From Chryseobacterium sp. LJ668 (GTDB lineage Bacteria > Bacteroidota > Bacteroidia > Flavobacteriales > Weeksellaceae), in NCBI RefSeq assembly GCF_019613955.1, contig NZ_CP080443.1:2899001-2963000 (forward strand): 64,000 bases of DNA, written 5' to 3'. The notes below the pieces were generated by a model, which was not told where the DNA came from, did no database searches, and worked only from the letters and a program-made list of their open reading frames with translations. Below, in pieces: positions 42,846 to 51,680 of this stretch. The position numbers and the translations under genes were made by a program. Each line of letters begins with the position of its first letter. Within the stretch, counting starts at the first letter, position 1.

Positions 42846-43340
42846 ATGGGAATTATAGAACCTGGAATTGGACTTTTGTTTTGGATGACGCTTACATTCG
42901 CTATCCTATTATTTATCCTTGCTAAATTTGCTTGGAAACCAATTGTAAATGCAGTAAATGACAGAGAATCTTCTATCGTTGATGCTTTGAATCAGGCTAA
43001 ATTGGCTAAAAAAGAAATGGAAGATCTTAAATCTGATAACGAAAGAATCATTCGTGAAGCTAAGATTGAAAGAGATTCTATCCTTAAAGAAGCAAGAGAA
43101 ATTAAAGACAGAATTGTAGGAGAAGCTAAAGATGTTGCAAAGGCGGAAGGTGATAAAATGATCGAAGCTGCTAAACAGACTATCCAGACTGAAAAAAATG
43201 CTGCCATGTCAGAAATCAGAACTCAGATCGGTGCTTTATCTGTAAATATTGCAGAATCTATCTTGCAGAAAAATTTAGAGAAAACTGAAGCTCAGGACGA
43301 GTTGGTTCAAAATTATTTAAACAAATCTAATCTTAACTAA
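42846..43340 (+). CDS. atpF: ATP synthase F0 subunit b
   Basis: 164 residues. One membrane segment at about 8-27 (LLFWMTLTFAILLFILAKFA) is followed by FAWKPIVNAVNDRESSI and a long charged helix typical of the peripheral stalk, with SDNERIIREAKIERDSILKEA. Two copies join F0 to F1 through delta. The gene ends two bases before the atpH start, so the two are translated together. The 104-base gap before it holds the hairpin after atpE. Confidence 0.95.
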   Translation: MGIIEPGIGLLFWMTLTFAILLFILAKFAWKPIVNAVNDRESSIVDALNQAKLAKKEMEDLKSDNERIIREAKIERDSILKEAREIKDRIVGEAKDVAKAEGDKMIEAAKQTIQTEKNAAMSEIRTQIGALSVNIAESILQKNLEKTEAQDELVQNYLNKSNLN

Positions 43341-43342
43341 GA

Positions 43343-43882
43343 ATGCTTACATCTAAGGTAGCTAAGAGATACGCGCAAGGTTTGCTGGATTTCACAAACG
43401 AATCCGGACAGACTGCTGCTGTATTTTCTGAAATGAAAGATGTTAAGAAACTGATGTCTGAATCTGAGGATTTAAACAAATTTTTCAAGACGCCTTACAT
43501 CGATGCAAAAAAGAAAGAGGACGTTGCAAAAGAGATTTTTAAAGCTTTTTCACCGGTTTCTCAGAATTTGATTACTTTAGTGATCAGACAGGGTCGTGAG
43601 AGTCATTTGAAGAATATTGCTCAACAATTCATCAACAAAGTTGAAGATATCAATGGAGTACAGAGAATTACACTTACCACTGCGACTCAGCTTTCAAAAG
43701 AAAATGTTGATCAGATTTTAAAATCAACAGATTTAGTAAAGGCAGGTTCAAACTTTGACTTAAATCTTACCATCAATCCTGATATTTTGGGAGGATATAT
43801 TTTAAGAGTAGGAGATCAGCAGATCGATGCATCTGTAAAATCTAAGCTTAATAATATCAAAAAAGATTTTCATTTAAACTAA
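43343..43882 (+). CDS. atpH: ATP synthase F1 subunit delta
   Basis: 179 residues. The N-terminal helical domain (SKVAKRYAQGLLDFTNESGQ) and the C-terminal GGYILRVGDQQIDASVKSKL are typical of delta/OSCP. The subunit connects the stalk to the alpha/beta head. It starts two bases after atpF. Normally atpA follows directly, but here an unrelated gene lies between them. Confidence 0.94.
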   Translation: MLTSKVAKRYAQGLLDFTNESGQTAAVFSEMKDVKKLMSESEDLNKFFKTPYIDAKKKEDVAKEIFKAFSPVSQNLITLVIRQGRESHLKNIAQQFINKVEDINGVQRITLTTATQLSKENVDQILKSTDLVKAGSNFDLNLTINPDILGGYILRVGDQQIDASVKSKLNNIKKDFHLN

Positions 43883-43892
43883 CACACTTAAG

Positions 43893-44432
43893 ATGAAGAA
43901 ATTTATATTAGGGTCTATGCTTATCATTTCTTGTTTGGCTTTTGGACAAAAAGTGAAAATTAAAAAGGATATTGCTTATGTTGATGGTAAAGAATATGTA
44001 AAAGTACTTCCAGATCCCGCGGCAAGAGTTTGTTATAATATAACTTCTTTAAACGGAAATGATTTATTTTATTTAAAGTATAATACATATAATGACCCGA
44101 TGCAGGTAGATTATAAAACTAATCCTGATGGTTCAGTTGGGTATTTTGAAGTTTTATCAGCAGATTTAGATACAGTTTATTTTGAAACTTTTCTTACTGG
44201 ATGTTTAATGGGTTGTGATCGAAGAGAAAATATTGTCAAAATGCTGTTCGCTTCAAAAGCAGTTAAAGATGATGGCACAATTGATTTAGCTAAATTAGAA
44301 ATTTTATCTAAAAAAGTTGGTTTCGAATATTCAAGAAAAAGGGATGAAGTAAAAGGTACTTCAAATTCAAATACTGTTATAATAAAAGAATCAAGACCTA
44401 GAAGTGGTTTTAATATCAGTTTAGGAAGATAA
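43893..44432 (+). CDS. Exported protein of unknown function inserted in the atp operon
   Basis: 179 residues. A signal peptide covers residues 1-19 ([18 protein letters not shown]). The mature part begins [19 protein letters not shown], looks beta-rich, and has a Cys pair in [14 protein letters not shown] near residues 107-111. A basic C-terminus ([15 protein letters not shown]) ends the protein. I recognise no family. It begins ten bases after atpH and ends 31 bases before atpA, in the same direction and without a terminator, so it must be transcribed with ATP synthase. The codons are more AT-rich than those of its neighbours, which points to a later insertion. Confidence 0.75.
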   Translation: MKKFILGSMLIISCLAFGQKVKIKKDIAYVDGKEYVKVLPDPAARVCYNITSLNGNDLFYLKYNTYNDPMQVDYKTNPDGSVGYFEVLSADLDTVYFETFLTGCLMGCDRRENIVKMLFASKAVKDDGTIDLAKLEILSKKVGFEYSRKRDEVKGTSNSNTVIIKESRPRSGFNISLGR

Positions 44433-44463
44433 AAATTATTTAAAAAAGAAAAACAACCATATA

Positions 44464-46041
44464 ATGGCAGAAATAAATCCGGCAGAAGTATCTGCGATCT
44501 TAAAACAACAGTTGGCCAACTTCGACACTCAATCAAATGTTGAGGAAGTAGGTACAGTTTTGACCATCGGTGATGGTATTGCTCGTGTATACGGGTTAGA
44601 AAATGTACAGTACGGTGAGTTGGTAAAATTTGCTAGCGATGTAGAAGGTATCGTACTAAACTTAGAAGAAGACAACGTAGGGGTGGCTCTTTTAGGTGAA
44701 AGTAAATTGGTAAGAGAAGGAGATACAGTAAGAAGAACAAACAGAATCTCTTCTATCAAAGTAGGAGAAGGAATGTTGGGTAGAGTAGTTGATACTCTTG
44801 GTAATCCTATCGATGGTAAAGGACCTATCGCAGGTGAATTATACGAAATGCCATTGGAAAGAAAAGCTCCGGGTGTTATCTATAGACAGCCGGTAACCGA
44901 GCCTTTACAAACAGGTATCGTTGCAATCGACTCAATGATTCCAGTAGGAAGAGGTCAGAGAGAGTTGATCATTGGTGACAGACAGACAGGTAAAACTACT
45001 GTTGCTATCGATACGATCATCAACCAAAAAGAATTTTTTGATGCTGGTAACCCAGTATATTGTATATATGTTGCAATTGGACAAAAAGCTTCTACAGTAG
45101 CTCAAATTGTTAAAACACTTTCTGATAAAGGAGCTTTAGCATATACTGTAATCGTTGCTGCAAATGCTTCAGATCCGGTTCCGATGCAAGTTTATTCTGC
45201 AATGGCAGGTGCTTCTATCGGTGAATTCTTCAGAGACACTGGTAGACCGGCTTTAATCATTTATGATGATTTATCTAAACAAGCGGTAGCTTACCGTGAG
45301 CTCTCTCTTCTATTGAGAAGACCACCGGGCCGTGAAGCTTACCCTGGAGACGTTTTCTATCTTCACTCAAGATTATTGGAAAGAGCTGCAAAAGTAATCG
45401 CTGATGATACCATTGCAAGCCAGATGAATGATTTACCAGAGTCTTTAAGACCAATCGTAAAAGGTGGTGGATCATTGACTGCACTTCCTATTATCGAAAC
45501 TCAGGCAGGTGACGTTTCTGCATATATCCCGACCAACGTAATCTCTATTACAGACGGTCAGATTTTCTTAGAAACTGACTTGTTTAACTCAGGGGTTCGT
45601 CCGGCAATCAACGTAGGTATTTCTGTATCGAGAGTTGGTGGTAATGCTCAGATCAAATCTATGAAGAAAGTTTCTGGTACTCTTAAATTAGACCAGGCTC
45701 AGTATAAAGAATTGGAGGCGTTTGCTAAATTCGGTTCAGACCTTGATGCTTCTACTTTAGCTGTTATCTCTAAAGGTGAAAGAAACGTAGAATTGTTGAA
45801 GCAGCCGGTAAATTCTCCACTTCCTGTAGATACTCAGGTGGCAATGATTTATGCTGGTACAGAGAACCTGATGAGAAATGTTCCTGTGAAAAAAGTAAAA
45901 GAATTTCAGGTAGAATATATCGCTTTCCTAAGATCTAAGCATCCTGAAACGATGGCTGCAATCAAAGCCGGGAAAATCGATAACGATATCACAGGTGTTC
46001 TTAAGCAGGCAGCTAATGATTTAGCTTCAAAATATAACTAA
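44464..46041 (+). CDS. atpA: ATP synthase F1 subunit alpha
   Basis: 525 residues. The P-loop is [19 protein letters not shown] at about 170-188, and the conserved [23 protein letters not shown] and [28 protein letters not shown] are present. The N-terminal beta-barrel and the C-terminal helical domain are complete. Alpha carries the regulatory nucleotide sites and forms the hexamer with beta, which is encoded elsewhere. A long inverted repeat separates it from atpG. Confidence 0.98.
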   Translation: MAEINPAEVSAILKQQLANFDTQSNVEEVGTVLTIGDGIARVYGLENVQYGELVKFASDVEGIVLNLEEDNVGVALLGESKLVREGDTVRRTNRISSIKVGEGMLGRVVDTLGNPIDGKGPIAGELYEMPLERKAPGVIYRQPVTEPLQTGIVAIDSMIPVGRGQRELIIGDRQTGKTTVAIDTIINQKEFFDAGNPVYCIYVAIGQKASTVAQIVKTLSDKGALAYTVIVAANASDPVPMQVYSAMAGASIGEFFRDTGRPALIIYDDLSKQAVAYRELSLLLRRPPGREAYPGDVFYLHSRLLERAAKVIADDTIASQMNDLPESLRPIVKGGGSLTALPIIETQAGDVSAYIPTNVISITDGQIFLETDLFNSGVRPAINVGISVSRVGGNAQIKSMKKVSGTLKLDQAQYKELEAFAKFGSDLDASTLAVISKGERNVELLKQPVNSPLPVDTQVAMIYAGTENLMRNVPVKKVKEFQVEYIAFLRSKHPETMAAIKAGKIDNDITGVLKQAANDLASKYN

Positions 46042-46043
46042 AA

Positions 46044-46119
46044 TTAGTTGATGATTGTTGGTTGATAGTTGACAGAATTTTCTAAAACTAGCAACCAACA
46101 ACCGACAACCAACAACTAA
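46044..46119. repeat. Long imperfect inverted repeat between atpA and atpG
   Basis: The left arm (46044-46072) and right arm (46091-46119) pair over about 28 bases with four mismatches and one T-G pair, around an 18-base loop. Both arms are built of TTG/CAA-type units (GTTGGTTGATAGTTG on the left, CAACCAACAACTAA on the right). No T tract follows, so it is not a normal terminator. It may be a repeat family of this genome or an mRNA element. Confidence 0.7.
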
Positions 46120-46125
46120 CCCAAT

Positions 46126-46995
46126 ATGGCAAACTTAAAAGAAATACGAGGAAGAATCAGTTCAATTTCATCTACGATGCAGATTACACGTGCTATGAAA
46201 ATGGTTTCGGCAGCGAAACTGAAAAAAGCACAGGATGCCATCGTAATGTTGAGACCGTATTCTGAAAAACTGCAGGAAATCATCCAGAATGTAAATTCTA
46301 GCTCAGATCCTGATCAGGTTTCTATTTATGCTCAAAAAAGAGAGGTTAAAAAAGTGCTTTTTATTGCTGTAACTTCAAACAGAGGTTTGGCAGGGGCATT
46401 TAACTCTAATGTTGTGAAAGAGCTGAATATTCAGTTTCAAAACAATTCTCAGTACGAAATCGAAGTTCTTACCATTGGTAAAAAGGCTTATGATGCAGTA
46501 AGAAGAGGCCGTACTGTGTTTTCAAACGAAAGCAGTGTTTTTGATAAATTAAGTTTTGATGTAGTTTCAAACGTTACCGAAACGGTAATGAGCAATTTCA
46601 GAGAAGGTAAATTTGATGAAGTGTATGTGATTTACAATAAATTTATCAATGCTGCTACACAAGAAGTAATGACAGAAAAAGTTCTTCCGATTTCTATGGT
46701 AGAAACTGACATTGCAGAAACTCAGGTGGAAACAGATTATATCTTTGAACCGAACAGAAATGAAATTTTAGATAATTTAATTCCAAAATCTATCAAAACT
46801 CAGGTTTTCAAAGCGGTTTTAGATTCCGTAGCTTCAGAGCACGGTGCAAGAATGACAGCGATGCACAAAGCAACAGACAATGCACAGGAACTGAAAAACG
46901 ATTTGGTTATCTTCTACAACAAAGCTAGACAGGCTGCAATTACAAACGAGATCTTAGAAATCGTTTCCGGAGCAGAAGCTTTGAAAAACTCTTAA
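46126..46995 (+). CDS. atpG: ATP synthase F1 subunit gamma
   Basis: 289 residues. The N-terminal coiled-coil helix ANLKEIRGRISSISSTMQIT, the Rossmann-like middle (VLFIAVTSNRGLAGAFNSNV) and the C-terminal helix EHGARMTAMHKATDNAQEL complete the family pattern. Gamma is the rotating shaft. It is the last atp gene here, closed by a terminator at 47016; atpD and atpC do not follow, as is usual in Bacteroidota. Confidence 0.96.
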   Translation: MANLKEIRGRISSISSTMQITRAMKMVSAAKLKKAQDAIVMLRPYSEKLQEIIQNVNSSSDPDQVSIYAQKREVKKVLFIAVTSNRGLAGAFNSNVVKELNIQFQNNSQYEIEVLTIGKKAYDAVRRGRTVFSNESSVFDKLSFDVVSNVTETVMSNFREGKFDEVYVIYNKFINAATQEVMTEKVLPISMVETDIAETQVETDYIFEPNRNEILDNLIPKSIKTQVFKAVLDSVASEHGARMTAMHKATDNAQELKNDLVIFYNKARQAAITNEILEIVSGAEALKNS

Positions 46996-47015
46996 GAATA
47001 TATTCGAAAAATAGT

Positions 47016-47045
47016 AAAGCATCGATATCTTCGGTGCTTTTTTTG
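47016..47045 (+). terminator. Intrinsic terminator of the atp operon
   Basis: AAAGCATCGA pairs with TCGGTGCTTT (one T-G pair) around a five-base loop, followed by T. The T tract overlaps the -33 element of the next gene. Confidence 0.82.
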
Positions 47046-47069
47046 TTAGTTTTATTTTATATATCTTTG
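47041..47069 (+). promoter_or_regulatory. Promoter of the CNNM/CorC-like gene
   Basis: TTTTG at 47041-47045, a 16-base spacer and TATCTTTG at 47062-47069, 23 bases before the start at 47093. Confidence 0.55.
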
Positions 47070-47092
47070 TAAAATAAATTATAATTTTCTAC

Positions 47093-48451
47093 ATGGACTC
47101 TGACATAGTCAGGCTTTTGTTAGCCTTGTTTCTTGTTTTACTAAATGGCTTTTTCGTAGCCGCAGAATTTTCAATTGTTAAAGTTCGTTATTCTCAAATT
47201 CAGATCAAAGCTGCAGAAGGTGATTCGATGGCAAAACAAGCTGAGCATATCATCAAGCATCTTGATGAGTATCTTTCTGCAACACAGTTAGGTATTACAT
47301 TAGCTTCATTGGCATTAGGTTGGGTAGGAGAGAGTGCAATGCACCATGTGATTGACAACCTTTTTCATTCTTTAAATATCAATTTTAGCGAATCTACGGT
47401 TACTACAATTTCTGTGGTGATCAGTTTCCTAATTATTACGGTAATGCATATTGTTTTTGGTGAATTGATTCCCAAATCTATTGCAATCCGTAAAGCAGAA
47501 GCTACAACGATGGCAACGGCTGTTCCGTTAAGGGTTTTTTATACCATCTTCAAACCATTTATCTGGTTGATGAATCTCATGTCAAACGGAGTTTTAAGAT
47601 TAATGAAAATTCACCCGGCCTCTGAACAGGAAATCCACTCTACGGAAGAACTTCAGCTTTTGGTAAAACAAAGCGCAGACAGCGGAGAAATTGAAGAAGA
47701 AAACTACGAGATCATTAAAAATGCATTTGATTTTACGGATCATTCTGCGAAACAGATCATGGTTCCGAGGCAAAATATCACGTCAATTGACTTTGCAGAT
47801 GATTTAAATGAGATCATTACCAAAATTATGGATAGTGGATATTCTAGAATTCCTGTGTACGAAAATTCGATTGATAACATTATTGGGGTATTTTATACCA
47901 AAGAAATCATCAGAGAATTCGTTAAAAGAAAAGGAGTTCTGAGTCATGAAGATTTGAGTGAACTGATGCGAGAGTCTTTCTTTGTGGTGGGAAGTAAGAA
48001 AATTTCGGATTTACTGAAGATTTTCCAGCAGAAAAAGCAGCATTTAGCAATTGTGATTGATGAATTTGGTGGAACTGAAGGAATCATTACACTAGAAGAT
48101 ATATTAGAAGAATTGGTGGGTGAAATTCAGGATGAAGAAGATGATGAAGAGAAACTGGTTGATAAAGTGGGTCCGAATACATTTTGGGTAAAAGCGACAC
48201 AGCCTTTAGACGAGATCAACGAATCCTTACCTAAAAAACTGACCGTTTCTGAAGAAAGTGAGTACAATACTTTGGCAGGATTTATTCTACACGCCTTAGA
48301 AGATATTCCTGAAGAAAATCAGGAGTTTGATTTGGAAAATTATCATTTCAAGATCTTAAAAATGAATAATAAGAGTGTGGAAATGGTAGAATTGATTTAT
48401 AATGAACCCAATATCGTAGACGATATTTTAGATAAGTTAGGAGACGATTAA
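47093..48451 (+). CDS. CNNM/CorC-type transporter (DUF21, CBS pair, CorC_HlyC domain)
   Basis: 452 residues. A DUF21 domain with four membrane segments fills residues 1-190 (FLVLLNGFFVAAEFSIVKVR, GITLASLALGWVGE). Two CBS domains follow at about 215-335 (IMVPRQNITSID, GYSRIPVYENSIDNIIGV, EFGGTEGIITLEDILEELVG), and a CorC_HlyC domain lies at about 350-440. These proteins are often annotated as hemolysins but are thought to move magnesium or cobalt out of the cell, with the CBS pair sensing nucleotides. The clpS gene follows after 11 bases, so both share a transcript. Confidence 0.92.
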   Translation: MDSDIVRLLLALFLVLLNGFFVAAEFSIVKVRYSQIQIKAAEGDSMAKQAEHIIKHLDEYLSATQLGITLASLALGWVGESAMHHVIDNLFHSLNINFSESTVTTISVVISFLIITVMHIVFGELIPKSIAIRKAEATTMATAVPLRVFYTIFKPFIWLMNLMSNGVLRLMKIHPASEQEIHSTEELQLLVKQSADSGEIEEENYEIIKNAFDFTDHSAKQIMVPRQNITSIDFADDLNEIITKIMDSGYSRIPVYENSIDNIIGVFYTKEIIREFVKRKGVLSHEDLSELMRESFFVVGSKKISDLLKIFQQKKQHLAIVIDEFGGTEGIITLEDILEELVGEIQDEEDDEEKLVDKVGPNTFWVKATQPLDEINESLPKKLTVSEESEYNTLAGFILHALEDIPEENQEFDLENYHFKILKMNNKSVEMVELIYNEPNIVDDILDKLGDD

Positions 48452-48462
48452 AATTTAGAAAG

Positions 48463-48768
48463 ATGATTTTTTATAATAGCATAAAAGATTACGGAGATCC
48501 GAAACGTCAGTATCAAGAGGAAGTTCTTGTTTTGGATGAAACCGATGAAGTATACAAATTAATTTTGCATAACGATGACATTCACACATTTGATGACGTC
48601 ATCGAAGCCTTAATAGAAATTTGCAAACATGACCTTTTACAAGCCGAGCAATGTACAATGCTCGTACACTACAAAGGAAAATGCACAGTAAAAACAGGAT
48701 CTATGGATGTTTTGAAACCCATGCATGAGAAACTAATTTCACGAAGCTTAACAAGTGAGATCGTATAG
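48463..48768 (+). CDS. clpS: ClpS-like adaptor of the ClpAP/ClpCP protease
   Basis: 101 residues. The core KLILHNDDIHTFDDVIEALIEIC shows the ClpS residues that bind N-end-rule substrates and the Clp ATPase: the LHNDD.HTFD motif, and later AEQCTMLVHYKGKC with the conserved His. It delivers proteins with destabilising N-terminal residues to the Clp protease. No clpA or clpC gene is adjacent. It is closed by a terminator at 48772. Confidence 0.88.
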   Translation: MIFYNSIKDYGDPKRQYQEEVLVLDETDEVYKLILHNDDIHTFDDVIEALIEICKHDLLQAEQCTMLVHYKGKCTVKTGSMDVLKPMHEKLISRSLTSEIV

Positions 48769-48771
48769 TAC

Positions 48772-48801
48772 AAGCTCTGACAATTGTCGGAGCTTTTTTA
48801 T
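48772..48801 (+). terminator. Intrinsic terminator after clpS
   Basis: AAGCTCTGAC pairs with GTCGGAGCTT (one T-G pair) around AATT, followed by T. Confidence 0.85.
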
Positions 48802-48853
48802 TTTTAACAGTTAAATAATTTAATCTTTCAATTCTTTAATCTTTTAATTATTT

Positions 48854-48861
48854 TATATTTG
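48854..48861 (+). promoter_or_regulatory. -7 box of the udk operon
   Basis: TATATTTG lies 17 bases before the udk start. Confidence 0.55.
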
Positions 48862-48878
48862 TACAAACTATATAGAAA

Positions 48879-49493
48879 ATGCTTGTAATAGGAATTGCGG
48901 GAGGAACAGGATCCGGCAAAACTACGGTTGTTGATAAAATCATTCAGCAGCTAGATATTGAAGGAATGAATATTTTGTCTCAAGACAATTATTATCACGA
49001 TAATCATAATCTTACACTGACGGAAAGAGAAGCGTTAAATTATGATCATCCCAAGTCTATAGATTTTGAACTGATGCTGAAACACGTAAAAGCATTAAAG
49101 AATAACGAATCAATCGAGCAACCGGTCTATAGTTTTGTGACACACTCAAGAACCGGCGACCACGTTACCGTTGAACCGAAAAATGTTCTGGTTGTAGAAG
49201 GTATTTTGGTTTTAACGAATAAAGAACTGCTTAAAGAATTTGATTTAAAAGTCTTTGTGCACGCAGATTCAGACGAAAGACTGATCAGGAGGATCAGAAG
49301 AGATACCCAGGAAAGAGGGAGAGATCTGAACGAAGTACTGCACCGTTATCAAACGACTTTGAAGCCCATGCACCAGGAATTTATCGAACCGTCAAAAAAT
49401 GATGCCGATTTAATAATTCCAAACATGAAGCAGAATTCTGTAGCGATTGATTTTTTAACGACCGTTATTAAAAATTCACTGAGAAAACACTAA
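48879..49493 (+). CDS. udk: Uridine kinase
   Basis: 204 residues, the usual size. The P-loop is GIAGGTGSGKTTVVDKI at about 5-21. SQDNYYHD and NYDHPKSIDFELM are the substrate-side motifs, and the lid region is DERLIRRIRRDTQERGRDL. It phosphorylates uridine and cytidine in pyrimidine salvage. A membrane coiled-coil gene follows four bases later, as often seen in flavobacteria. Confidence 0.94.
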   Translation: MLVIGIAGGTGSGKTTVVDKIIQQLDIEGMNILSQDNYYHDNHNLTLTEREALNYDHPKSIDFELMLKHVKALKNNESIEQPVYSFVTHSRTGDHVTVEPKNVLVVEGILVLTNKELLKEFDLKVFVHADSDERLIRRIRRDTQERGRDLNEVLHRYQTTLKPMHQEFIEPSKNDADLIIPNMKQNSVAIDFLTTVIKNSLRKH

Positions 49494-49497
49494 TAAT

Positions 49498-49854
49498 ATG
49501 CCTGAAAAAGAACTAATTAAGGACATTAAACCCAAATCGGAAACCATTAAATTTCTGCAGAGTTATGTTCTGAATAAATATGTGATTGCAATATGTCTCT
49601 TTCTGGTCTGGATGATTTTCTTTGACAAAACTTCCTTTTTGGTTATCAATGAGCTCAACGGTGAAATCAATAAGTATGAAGAGCAACTTGAATATTATAA
49701 AACAGAATACGAAAAGAACGATAAATTCTACAAAAAGCTGATGAATAATAAATCTGAAAAAGAAAAATACGCCAGAGAAAATTATTTTATGAAGAAGCCA
49801 AATGAAGAAATTTTTATTTTAGTTGTCGACAGTACAAAAATCGCTAAAAAATAA
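49498..49854 (+). CDS. FtsB/DivIC-like septum protein
   Basis: 118 residues. One membrane helix at about 28-47 (KYVIAICLFLVWMIFFDKTS) is followed by a coiled coil at about 52-90 (LNGEINKYEEQLEYYKTEY) and a C-terminal segment with KYARENYFMKKPNEEIFIL, the conserved ending of the septum-initiator family. It would act with FtsL and FtsQ in the divisome. It starts four bases after udk. Assignment rests on topology and the ARE.Y..K...E motif. Confidence 0.85.
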   Translation: MPEKELIKDIKPKSETIKFLQSYVLNKYVIAICLFLVWMIFFDKTSFLVINELNGEINKYEEQLEYYKTEYEKNDKFYKKLMNNKSEKEKYARENYFMKKPNEEIFILVVDSTKIAKK

Positions 49855-49943
49855 AGTGAATTGTAATTAGTCATTAGTTTCGCTGTCAATTTTATAATAA
49901 ATATGCGAATCATAATTGTATATTACCCCATTACTCCTTACCT

Positions 49944-51104
49944 ATGTCTAGAGATACATTTGAAAGCTGGGAAAATCTTGTTAAAAAACAGCTGAAAACC
50001 GAAGATATTTACACGATTCTAAAAAAAGAAAATTTAGAGGGAATTGCTGTAAAGCCTTTTTATGATTCCTTTAAGAAACCTATGGTCAATCTTCCGAGAG
50101 TGGAAGAAAGCACTCATCTGGTTGCAACTTATCACGAGACTCTCGAAGATGATGTTTTTGCATTTTTACTCAATGAAAATGTTGAAAATCTTACTGAGAA
50201 AACGATATTCATCAACAATAAAGATTTGGCAGAACATATTAGTCCTGCAGATGAAGATGAGTATTTTTCATTGATTGATGTTTTTGATGAAAATAATCTT
50301 ACGATTGATGATCAGTTGGTTAAGGAATTGTTGGCAAAAAGTTTCAGGCGCAATATCTGTGTTGATATTTCGCTCCATCAGAATGCAGGCGCATCTATCG
50401 TACAGCAGCTGGGAATCGCTTTGGCAAAAACGAAAGAATTAATTGAAGTTTATGGTGCTGAAATTTTAAATAAAATACTATTCAGATTAGCTGTAGGAGC
50501 AAATTATTTCTTCGAAATGGCTAAAATCCGTGCATTTAAACTGGTTTTTAATCAGCTTACAAAAGAATATAGTTTAGATGATATTCCTTATATTTTTGCG
50601 GAAACTTCTTTAAGAAACAAATCGGTCTCAGACAGTGAAAATAATCTGATTCGTTCCACTTTAGAATTAGCCGCAGCAATGATTGGAGGTGCAGATGCAG
50701 TTTTCAGCATCAATTACCAGATCGCAAACAATACAGAAAATTCCGAAGAAATTTCATTCAAACAGCAGATCGTCCTCGCCTACGAAAGCATTATCAATGT
50801 TTTTGAAGACGCATCCAATGGAAGTTATTACATTGAAGACATTACGCAGCAGATCGCAGAAAAATCATGGCAATTTTTTATTGATATTGAAGAAACCGGC
50901 GGATATTTAGATACTTTAAAGCAAGGAATTCTTCAGAAAAAAATTTACGATCAGGCTGTCGAAGAACAAAGATGGATTCAAGAAGGCAGAATAAAACTGA
51001 TTGGTGTGAATTTATATCCAAAATTGGAGATTAAAAAGTCTGTAGAAGAACTTTATGATGCACAAAAAGTCAAAGCTGTTCGTTGGGCTGAAATGTTTGA
51101 GTGA
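49944..51104 (+). CDS. mutA: Methylmalonyl-CoA mutase small (beta) subunit
   Basis: 386 residues. FESWENLVKKQLKTEDIYTILKK is the typical start. The barrel region contains SLHQNAGASIVQQLGIALAKTKEL, RLAVGANYFFEMAKIRAFKLVF and ETSLRNKSVSD. The sequence stops soon after, at IGVNLYP and KAVRWAEMFE, and the C-terminal B12-binding-like domain of longer small subunits is missing. The subunit is catalytically inactive and supports the large subunit in making succinyl-CoA from methylmalonyl-CoA. The large-subunit gene is not adjacent: what follows is a DinB gene. An 83-base gap precedes it. Confidence 0.87.
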   Translation: MSRDTFESWENLVKKQLKTEDIYTILKKENLEGIAVKPFYDSFKKPMVNLPRVEESTHLVATYHETLEDDVFAFLLNENVENLTEKTIFINNKDLAEHISPADEDEYFSLIDVFDENNLTIDDQLVKELLAKSFRRNICVDISLHQNAGASIVQQLGIALAKTKELIEVYGAEILNKILFRLAVGANYFFEMAKIRAFKLVFNQLTKEYSLDDIPYIFAETSLRNKSVSDSENNLIRSTLELAAAMIGGADAVFSINYQIANNTENSEEISFKQQIVLAYESIINVFEDASNGSYYIEDITQQIAEKSWQFFIDIEETGGYLDTLKQGILQKKIYDQAVEEQRWIQEGRIKLIGVNLYPKLEIKKSVEELYDAQKVKAVRWAEMFE

Positions 51105-51234
51105 TTTAATATTAAAAATCTTTGTAATCTACGCTAGGTGATACGCCGTTGCAAGCTTAAAAACAAATTAGAAGGAAATAATCTTTGCGAACTTTGCATT
51201 AAAAAATTACTTGTTATTAATTACAAATTAAGGG

Positions 51235-51675
51235 ATGAAAGAAAAACTCACCGATTTATTCGAATATACCTACCATTTTAACAACGAAATGATAAAGATT
51301 ATCTCTGAAAATATCTCAAAAATTGACGAAAAAACAATCAGTTTAATCAATCATACTTTAAATGCTCAACAGGTATGGAACTCAAGAATTTTACATGAAA
51401 AATCTTTCGAAGTCTGGCAGATCAATCCATTTGAAAATTTACAAGACATCAATAACCAAAACTTTCAGAAGAGCATTCAAATTGTCAAAAATTCAGATTT
51501 AGATCAGAGAATGAGTTATCATAATTCAAAAGGTGCTGAGTTTGAGAATACGATTTTCGAAATGTTGTTTCAGGCAATTAATCATTCCACTTATCATAGA
51601 GGGCAAATCAATTCTCAATTAAAACTGAATGGAATCGAGCCGGTTTTGACAGATTATATTTTCTACAAAAGATAA
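51235..51675 (+). CDS. DinB-family protein
   Basis: 146 residues in a four-helix bundle pattern. Metal-ligand histidines are recognisable: His in SLINHTLNAQQVW at about residue 41, and the C-terminal NHSTYHRGQINSQL at about 122-135 with two more. The DinB/YfiT fold includes metal-dependent thiol transferases and proteins of unknown role. The methyltransferase gene starts six bases later. The 130-base gap before it is free of genes. Confidence 0.8.
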   Translation: MKEKLTDLFEYTYHFNNEMIKIISENISKIDEKTISLINHTLNAQQVWNSRILHEKSFEVWQINPFENLQDINNQNFQKSIQIVKNSDLDQRMSYHNSKGAEFENTIFEMLFQAINHSTYHRGQINSQLKLNGIEPVLTDYIFYKR

Positions 51676-51680
51676 ATTCT

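Noticed and set aside
51105..51234. Possible RNA gene in the gap before DinB
   Set aside because: No cloverleaf or strong hairpin could be drawn; two similar AATCTTTG pieces are too short to be meaningful.
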